Source of the DNA: Acidobacteriota bacterium
GTDB taxonomy: Bacteria; Acidobacteriota; Terriglobia; Terriglobales; Acidobacteriaceae
Assembly: GCA_019351975.1 (NCBI GenBank)
Contig: JABBOG010000008.1
Coordinates: forward strand, 32,956-96,955
Direction of reading: 5' to 3'
Length of the DNA stretch: 64,000 bases
Each line of letters opens with the position of its first letter. Positions within the stretch are counted from its first letter, which is position 1. Below, in pieces: positions 58,530 through 64,000 of the stretch. Position numbers and translations under genes: made by a program. Under the pieces are notes generated by a model. That model was not told where the DNA came from and searched no databases. It saw nothing but the letters and a program-made list of their open reading frames with translations.

Positions 58530-59249
58530 ATGGATCGTCAATGGTGTGTCGTTTGCGTATGCGTCATGCTGGCGTGTGCGGGATGCAAGGGTACAGGAAC
58601 ACAGAAGGCGCAGGGACCGGAGGCACCGAAGGTGAAGCTGGCTCCGCCTACGCCGCTGGACGAAAAGAAGAAGGAGCTTGGTGGAACGACATGGCAGCCG
58701 CAGTGGGATGTTGCGGTGGAGCAGGCACTGCCGAAGGATATGCTGAGCAAGCAGGTGGCACCGGCGGTGCGATCGTACTGTCCACGCTTTGCCGAGGAAA
58801 CGGAGGTGCAAAAGAAAGAGTTCTGGGCGTATGTGTTTCAGGCGATTGCTGCGGAAGAGGCGGGATTGAACCCGACCAGCGATGTGCATCATCTCCAACC
58901 GGCGGTGGATACGACCGATCCGGTGACGCACTTGCCTTCACGGCAAGAGGGTCTACTACAGCTGAAGTATGAGGACGCGGATCGGTACGGATGCGAATTT
59001 GATTGGCAGCGGGACAGAACGTTGCCGGTAAAGGAGCGGACAATCTTGCAGCCGACGAAAAATCTTGAATGCGGCGTGAAGATTATGCAGAACCAGATTG
59101 TGACTCAGCATAAACCGCTGCTGTCGCGCACGAGCTACTGGAGTACGCTACAGCCGGGAACGGAGGGGTTCCGGGTATTTGTGAAGCAGATGGTGAACGT
59201 TCCTGCAGCTTGCAAATTGCAGGCGAGGAGGCAGGTGACGAGACGGTGA
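58530..59249 (+). CDS. Lipoprotein with lysozyme/SLT-like domain
   Basis: This 239-residue protein has a lipoprotein signal with the lipobox LACAGC (Cys near residue 19). The region FWAYVFQAIAAEEAGLNPTSDV and EGLLQLKYEDADRYGC resembles lytic transglycosylase folds, with the candidate catalytic Glu in AAEEAGLNP. Enzyme activity is not certain. No strong ribosome site is seen; AAAGGG lies upstream. Confidence 0.72.
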   Translation: MDRQWCVVCVCVMLACAGCKGTGTQKAQGPEAPKVKLAPPTPLDEKKKELGGTTWQPQWDVAVEQALPKDMLSKQVAPAVRSYCPRFAEETEVQKKEFWAYVFQAIAAEEAGLNPTSDVHHLQPAVDTTDPVTHLPSRQEGLLQLKYEDADRYGCEFDWQRDRTLPVKERTILQPTKNLECGVKIMQNQIVTQHKPLLSRTSYWSTLQPGTEGFRVFVKQMVNVPAACKLQARRQVTRR

Positions 59250-59353
59250 GGTGCTGTTTACAGGTTTCGGAGAGTTAGAGCAAAGTGTGACGCGCCGATA
59301 GCGAAAGTGTCCACTGATGGCTGATAACATTCACGGGTAATTCTTCAGTCGTT

Positions 59354-59371
59354 TACGAAACATGTCTCGTA
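59354..59371. promoter_or_regulatory. 18-bp operator-like palindrome
   Basis: TACGAAACATGTCTCGTA is an imperfect palindrome (8 of 9 pairs match) about 70 bp upstream of the phosphoesterase start. It is an operator candidate with no known binding protein. Confidence 0.4.
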
Positions 59372-59442
59372 GCGACCTAGGCTGAGGGTGTTCGACATGG
59401 AAGAAAGCCTTCCAACCCACTTCGGCCCACTGGAGAACACTG

Positions 59443-61467
59443 ATGCAAAAGAAACCTTCCACCCCAAAGACGTTACGCTACGGCGCAGGTGTGCTGGCGA
59501 CCTTACAGGTTTTCGCCAGCTTTCCGATTGCGGCTTATGCCCAGAACGCAGGCGCAGCCAAGGACAACTCAACCAAAACCCACACACCGATCAAACACGT
59601 CATCGTAATCATCGGTGAGAACCGCACCTTTGATCATATTTTTGCAACCTACAAGCCGAAGCAGGGAGAGACGATCGATAACCTGCTTTCGAAGCACATC
59701 ATTAATGCGGATGGAACGCCGGGAGTGAATTACTCCTATGCGACACAGTATTCGGCTGAAGATATGCACCGGGACAAGTACGAAAACAGCCCGCAGCAGA
59801 AGTCGTTCTATCAAACGCTGCCAGTGCCACTGGCTGGTGGACCGAGCGTGCCTTATGTGTCGACTGTAGCCGAGGCTGAGGCTGTCGAGAACGGTCTTGC
59901 ACCGGATTACTACAAGTATTTGACGATGGGCGGAACAGGGCTGAAGGCGCAGACGCCGGATACCCGCATCCTGAACTACAACAATCTGCCTCCTGGGCCA
60001 TTCCAACTGACGCCCGGTATACCGTATGACGCGTATGCAGGCAGCCCTGTTCATCGCTATTATCAGATGGCTCAGGAGTTGGATTGCAATGTGGATTACG
60101 CGACGCGCAAAAATCCGAGCGGGTGCAAGGCCGATCTGTTTCCTTATGTTGAGGTGACGGTGGGCGCTGGAACCAATGGATTGTCGCAGCCGAAGCCGTT
60201 TACCAATGAGACGACCGGTGAAGGCAGTCTTTCGATGGGGTTTTATAACGTGCAGCAGGGCGATGCGCCGTACCTGACGTCGTTGGCGAACAACTATTCG
60301 ATGAGCGACAACTACCACCAGGCCATTCTGGGTGGAACGGGAGCGAACCACATCGCCCTTGGAACCGGGGATGCAATCTGGTTCTCCAATGGCAATGGGG
60401 TGGCCGTTCGCCCGCCGCATAACACAGCGATGGGTGCGCTGGATGAGGTTGAGAACCCCAATCCGCGGCCGCATACCGATAACTGGTATACACAGGACGG
60501 GTATGGCTCGGGAACTGCTACAGGTGGCGGTAGCTATAGCAACTGCTCGGACTCGGATGCGCCCGGTGTGAAGGCGATGTTGACGTACCTTGGTACGCTT
60601 CCGTATGAAGTGAACCCGAAGTGCGATGCGGGACACTATTACCTGCTGAACAACTACAACCCTGGCTACTATGGCAACGGGAAGAATGCCTTCACCGATA
60701 CGGCGAAGGGAAGCACTGTATTCACAATTCCTCCGTCGAGCGTGCGGAATATCGGTGATGCCCTGCTCGAGAAGAACGTGTCCTGGAAGTATTACGGCGA
60801 CCAGTACAACAAATATCTGGCTGACCCCTACTACAACGATCCGACGAACGCATACTGCAATATCTGCAACTTCTTTCAGTATTCGACGTCGATCATGACG
60901 AATGCGGCAGTACGCACAGCGCATTTGCAAGACACAGTCAACCTCTATCAGGACATTCAGTCCGGGAACCTGCCTGCAGTATCGTTCGTGAAGCCTTCTG
61001 GTTTCGTGGACGGGCATCCATCTTCATCGAAGCTGGATCTGTTTGAGGGTTTCGTGAAGAAGATTGTGGATGGAGTGCAGGCGAATCCGGAGTTGTGGAA
61101 GGACACGGCGATCATGGTCACGGTGGATGAGGGCGGCGGTTACTATGATTCAGGATATGTGCAGCCTGTCGACTTCTTCGGCGACGGAACGCGCATTCCG
61201 CTCATTGTGGTGTCTCCTTACACGAAGGCTGGGCATATCTCGCATCAGTACAACGATCACGTCTCGATCTTGAAGTTCATCGAGGCGAATTGGGGGCTTG
61301 ATCCAATTACGAAACGCAGCCGCGACAACCTGCCAAACCCGGTACAGTATCGCTCCAACCCGTATGTTCCTGTGAATGGACCGGCAATCGGTGACTTGAT
61401 GGATTTATTCGACTTCCATCCGGGCGCGGCGCAAGATGATACCGTGAACGATCAGGACTTCAACTAG
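59443..61467 (+). CDS. Exported phosphoesterase (phospholipase C/acid phosphatase type)
   Basis: This 674-residue exported enzyme has a signal peptide (ATLQVFASFPIAAYAQ). The phosphoesterase motif HVIVIIGENRTFDHIFATY is near residue 55, with a Thr nucleophile in the expected region. Metal motifs include YSMSDNYHQAILGGTGANH, MVTVDEGGGYYDS and YNDHVSILKFIEANWGL. Family members hydrolyse phospholipids or phosphomonoesters. GGAG lies 7 nt before the ATG. A strong terminator follows. Confidence 0.88.
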   Translation: MQKKPSTPKTLRYGAGVLATLQVFASFPIAAYAQNAGAAKDNSTKTHTPIKHVIVIIGENRTFDHIFATYKPKQGETIDNLLSKHIINADGTPGVNYSYATQYSAEDMHRDKYENSPQQKSFYQTLPVPLAGGPSVPYVSTVAEAEAVENGLAPDYYKYLTMGGTGLKAQTPDTRILNYNNLPPGPFQLTPGIPYDAYAGSPVHRYYQMAQELDCNVDYATRKNPSGCKADLFPYVEVTVGAGTNGLSQPKPFTNETTGEGSLSMGFYNVQQGDAPYLTSLANNYSMSDNYHQAILGGTGANHIALGTGDAIWFSNGNGVAVRPPHNTAMGALDEVENPNPRPHTDNWYTQDGYGSGTATGGGSYSNCSDSDAPGVKAMLTYLGTLPYEVNPKCDAGHYYLLNNYNPGYYGNGKNAFTDTAKGSTVFTIPPSSVRNIGDALLEKNVSWKYYGDQYNKYLADPYYNDPTNAYCNICNFFQYSTSIMTNAAVRTAHLQDTVNLYQDIQSGNLPAVSFVKPSGFVDGHPSSSKLDLFEGFVKKIVDGVQANPELWKDTAIMVTVDEGGGYYDSGYVQPVDFFGDGTRIPLIVVSPYTKAGHISHQYNDHVSILKFIEANWGLDPITKRSRDNLPNPVQYRSNPYVPVNGPAIGDLMDLFDFHPGAAQDDTVNDQDFN

Positions 61468-61486
61468 GCTACATGACGGGCAAATG

Positions 61487-61522
61487 AGGATCTGCCAGTG
61501 GAGAATTCCTCTGGCAGATCCT
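61487..61522. terminator. Terminator after the phosphoesterase gene
   Basis: AGGATCTGCCAG and CTGGCAGATCCT form a perfect 12-bp stem with a 12-nt loop, followed by ATTTTAAT. It lies between convergent genes and may serve both. Confidence 0.85.
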
Positions 61523-61525
61523 ATT

Positions 61526-62347
61526 TTAATGCTCAAGTTCGGGTGAGACGATCTGGGCTTTGCGGATGCTTAGTCGGATGGCAGTAGGGACGAGGCCGGT
61601 GGGATTGCGCACGAGGCCGCTGATGGACGCAGGCTGAAGCGGGTTGCTGGGGGGCGGAGCAGAGTACAGCTCTGTGATGAGATGGCGTGTGATTTGGTAG
61701 CAGTCGCACGCGACGGCTTCGAGGTTGGAGCGGTCGAGGATGGTGACGTTGCCGCGCCGGTACTCGATGAGACCCGCCTTCTGGAGGGAGCCAGCGATGA
61801 GGGTGACGGTGGTGCGGCGGGAGCCAAGCATCATGCTGAGGAACTCCTGCGTAAAGGCTAGGACGTTGGAATGGGTGAGGTCCTGGGACATGAGGAGCCA
61901 GCGGGCGAGGCGTTCTTCGGCCTCGTGGAGGCGATTGCAGCCGGCGATCTGGCTGGTGCTAACGCTCTGCGCTTGAACGAATTCGAGAACGCGATCGCGA
62001 ATCTCTTCGGAGGTGCGGTAGGCGTGTTGCATGTCGGCGAAGGGGATGCGAAGGCCCTCGCCGGCGAGCTGAACGAAGGCGTTGGTAGAGACGTGGGCCG
62101 GACCGATGAGATGGAGGCAGCCAACGAGACCTTCATTGCCGACGATGCCGACCTCTGCGGAGGAGCCGTCCTGCATGGAAGTAACGACGGAGACCATGCC
62201 TGAGGTGGGGAAGTAGACGTAGCGGGGCGTCTCTTCGGCGCGATAACAGACGAATCTGGTGGGGAGTGCGATGGGTGTGCTGTGGGACAGCAGCAGGTCA
62301 CGCTTGCTGTTGGACAGGGCGGATAAAAAGCGATTTTCAATAGGCAT
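61526..62347 (-). CDS. Crp/Fnr family regulator
   Basis: This 273-residue regulator has a cyclic-nucleotide-binding-like N-terminal beta domain (YVYFPTSGMVSVVTSM, VGNEGLVG), a long dimer helix, and a helix-turn-helix near residue 165-200 (FTQEFLSMMLGSRRTTVTLIAGSLQKAG). No iron-sulfur cysteine pattern of Fnr is present. It has an unusual C-terminal tail of about 45 residues rich in Pro/Ser. A hairpin masks its ribosome site. Confidence 0.87.
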   Translation of the reverse strand: MPIENRFLSALSNSKRDLLLSHSTPIALPTRFVCYRAEETPRYVYFPTSGMVSVVTSMQDGSSAEVGIVGNEGLVGCLHLIGPAHVSTNAFVQLAGEGLRIPFADMQHAYRTSEEIRDRVLEFVQAQSVSTSQIAGCNRLHEAEERLARWLLMSQDLTHSNVLAFTQEFLSMMLGSRRTTVTLIAGSLQKAGLIEYRRGNVTILDRSNLEAVACDCYQITRHLITELYSAPPPSNPLQPASISGLVRNPTGLVPTAIRLSIRKAQIVSPELEH

Positions 62348-62652
62348 GGATGTCCCTCGCGCTTCAGTTCGCGAGGAAGAACCCGGAGTGGGTGCTCACG
62401 TCTCTGATTAGAACTGGCAGCTTGAGACCAAGCCAATGGCTCGATTGTACGCTTGTATCTCGGCGGTAACAGCCGCATGCAAGCTACATGGGAGGTGATG
62501 ATTCCGAAAGCGTCGGATTCGTGACCGCTTGTGGCGATATGCGCTGATTGTGTCAGGTGGAGGACAGACCCGGCGCGTCGGCAAGAATATATTCGCCTGA
62601 TTGTGACAAAGTTGCCACGTCGGGCTAATCTTCACGCGGAGCGAGGTAGTCT
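62348..62652. other. Divergent intergenic region with hairpin, repeats and palindrome
   Basis: This 305-nt gap has no gene. It holds the hairpin at 62355-62376, direct repeats CTGATTGTGTCA (62544) and CTGATTGTGACA (62597), and the palindrome GAATATATTC at 62585-62594. A weak promoter for the right-hand gene may be GTGACA (62603) plus TAATCT (62626) with 17 bp spacing. Confidence 0.5.
62355..62376 (-). promoter_or_regulatory. Hairpin covering the Crp/Fnr ribosome site
   Basis: On the minus strand CCTCGCG pairs perfectly with CGCGAGG around an 8-nt loop, and the second arm supplies most of the GAGGGA Shine-Dalgarno, 5 nt before the ATG. Folding would hide the site, suggesting translational control. 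Confidence 0.55.
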
Positions 62653-63030
62653 ATGGGCCCAAGTATTTTGTGCTATGGCAAGGACGAGCGTTTGCTCGAG
62701 ACGCGAGGAATGGTCCTCCAAAAGTCCGGATACGGCGTGAGCTTGGGGTCGAAACTGTCGGACGTTGAGCATCTGGAGGTGGATCAGATCGATTTGCTTA
62801 TGTTTTGCCATACTGTTTCGCTGCCAGAGATCGGGCGTGTAATTGCCTTGGCGCAGGCGAGGTGGCCGGACGCAACAGCGCTCTTTTTGAGCGCTGGCGA
62901 GGTTGAATGGCCGACGAGGCTGCCGAGCGAGGTTGTAGATGCGATGTGTGGTCCGGAGAAGCTGATCGCAACGGTGGGACGGATGGTTGGTGGCGGTGGG
63001 GGTTCAGCGGAACAGCATATGGCGGGATAG
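62653..63030 (+). CDS. Receiver-like protein without phospho-acceptor
   Basis: This 125-residue single-domain protein resembles a CheY-type receiver: SILCYGKDERLLETRGMVLQKSGY, IDLLMFCHTVSLPEIGRVI and FLSAGEVEWP. The beta-3 end that should carry Asp reads MFCH, so phosphorylation is unlikely. A glycine-rich tail follows. GAGGT lies 5 nt before the ATG. Confidence 0.65.
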   Translation: MGPSILCYGKDERLLETRGMVLQKSGYGVSLGSKLSDVEHLEVDQIDLLMFCHTVSLPEIGRVIALAQARWPDATALFLSAGEVEWPTRLPSEVVDAMCGPEKLIATVGRMVGGGGGSAEQHMAG

Positions 63031-63045
63031 AGCTGCGGGCGCGAA

Positions 63046-64000
63046 TCAGGGCTTGTTAAGGGCTGTGGGACTGAGGATGCCGATGCGGCCGTGGGGGCCG
63101 ACGACGAAGGGCAGCGACAGGGCATTCCAGTGCTGATCGGCGTCGGGAGGCTGGGCGGGATCGTTGGGGTCGGGCTTGAGGGCGTGCCAGTTGCGGCCGT
63201 CGTCGGTGGAGATGTCGGTGCCGTTGGGGCCTGCGGTGATCCAGGTGCGGGTGGGCGCGGCGTAGGCTACGGCGGAGCGGTAGCCGTGGGGTTGGGTGGT
63301 GCTCCCAGATGGTACCCAAAGCTGCCCTCCGTTGCTGGTGTAGGCTGCGTTGGCAGTGATGTCGTTGGGTTGCATGTAGTCACCACCCACTGCGATGCCT
63401 ACCAAATAGCTCATCTTCGGACCGAAATATCGCATGATGCCTTGTTCAGGCGAATACCTGAATGCAACGCTGAACACGCCAGAGGAATCAGTGCCGCTGC
63501 CGATATATCCATCTCCGTCGCCAACAGGAATACCGCTCGATTTCCAGGCTGGCGAGTCGTCGCCATCGCCTATATCGTCTGTCATCCGGAGCCAGTGCGA
63601 CCCATGGCTGCCCCCGGTGGCGAACGCCAATCCCATTGGAAGTCCAAAGGCGGGTGCCATTGTCATGTGGGGCATGACCGAGTTGCTGGCTGCAAACACA
63701 GTCTCTCCCCGCATAGCTACGGGCAGTAGTGACAATTTCTTTGGCAGATGTCTTGGCTTCGATGGGACATGCACCTCCCAGATCACAAAGTGCGACTTCA
63801 CGGGGTCCCCGAGGATGAAGATTGTGCCGCGTGGCCCTCCGGCTGAGAGATTCCTTTTGTGCCGCTTAGCTACAAGGTCTATCTCATCCCAGAAGCCGGT
63901 TTTGTCGGGGTTGGTGAAGAGGAGGGTCCAGGATCGGCAGGCGTTGGTGGTTTTGTAGAGGCGGCTGAGGTCGCCGGGGCCGCTGGACATGGCGATGGCG
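63046..64000 (-). CDS. BNR/Ycf48-like repeat protein (partial; continues beyond right edge)
   Basis: At least 318 residues of a beta-propeller-type protein with repeated Trp-rich segments: LYKTTNACRSWTLLF, AYTSNGGQLWVPSG and STDDGRNWHALKP. These resemble Ycf48 or sialidase-like BNR repeats, common in exported proteins. The N-terminus lies outside the window, so a signal peptide cannot be judged. Confidence 0.75.
   Translation of the reverse strand, partial: AIAMSSGPGDLSRLYKTTNACRSWTLLFTNPDKTGFWDEIDLVAKRHKRNLSAGGPRGTIFILGDPVKSHFVIWEVHVPSKPRHLPKKLSLLPVAMRGETVFAASNSVMPHMTMAPAFGLPMGLAFATGGSHGSHWLRMTDDIGDGDDSPAWKSSGIPVGDGDGYIGSGTDSSGVFSVAFRYSPEQGIMRYFGPKMSYLVGIAVGGDYMQPNDITANAAYTSNGGQLWVPSGSTTQPHGYRSAVAYAAPTRTWITAGPNGTDISTDDGRNWHALKPDPNDPAQPPDADQHWNALSLPFVVGPHGRIGILSPTALNKP

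Overview
The window looks like chromosomal core DNA of a GC-rich, Gram-negative, acid-tolerant soil bacterium, most likely an Acidobacteriaceae relative (Granulicella, Terriglobus or Edaphobacter type). This is inferred from the style of the proteins, the Bacillus-type cytochrome b succinate dehydrogenase, a KGG stress repeat protein and REP-like intergenic palindromes, not from a database search. About 58 protein genes or gene remnants are supported. I found no tRNA, rRNA, CRISPR array or insertion sequence.

Layout. 1-2.3 kb: the 5' part of secA and an exported protein. 2.6-7.2 kb: a compact run of M28 peptidase, M20 dipeptidase, mobA and an MlaF-like ABC ATPase. 7.3-13.8 kb: polyprenyl sugar-phosphate transferase, nadE, a DsbA-like protein lacking its cysteines, a PIG-L-like deacetylase, a lipoprotein and a LuxR-type regulator without a phospho-acceptor. 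13.8-23 kb: proline catabolism (P5C dehydrogenase), a very large GH18-like/NodB/GT2 fusion resembling PgaB joined to PgaC, a GT39-like transferase, a LolA-like protein and serS. 23-31.6 kb: a phosphatase, miaB, ubiX, purB, and a MarR regulator with its probable operator ahead of a ClC channel. 31.6-36.2 kb: a PAS histidine kinase and panB-panC-coaBC. 36.3-41.4 kb: mostly reverse-strand genes including tadA, a cytochrome P460 and an agmatine-to-putrescine cluster (aguB, DUF3455, aguA). 41.6-49.7 kb: glnA, mscS, mdh, two adjacent cyclophilins, a GH130-like protein and a membrane dipeptidase. 49.7-51.7 kb: small stress-type genes and panD.

The main accessory spot is 51.7-54.1 kb, between panD and the succinate dehydrogenase genes. 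It holds a paired-palindrome REP-like element, a frameshifted HicB-like antitoxin remnant, and a translationally coupled three-gene cassette of two uncharacterised proteins and a HEPN-like gene interrupted by one in-frame TAA. It is the best candidate here for an undescribed, perhaps decaying, toxin or defence-type system. The window closes with sdhCAB, the ITP pyrophosphatase gene, a lysozyme-like lipoprotein, a phospholipase C-type phosphoesterase, a Crp/Fnr regulator with a hairpin over its ribosome site, a receiver-like protein and the end of a BNR-repeat protein.

Functionally, pantothenate and CoA synthesis is split between panB-panC-coaBC (33-36 kb) and panD (51 kb). The aguA/aguB pair gives a putrescine route. 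sdhCAB and mdh are TCA-cycle enzymes. On a global scale the plus strand is G-rich at 1-18 kb, C-rich at about 23-55 kb and G-rich again from about 56.5 kb, whichever strand carries the genes.
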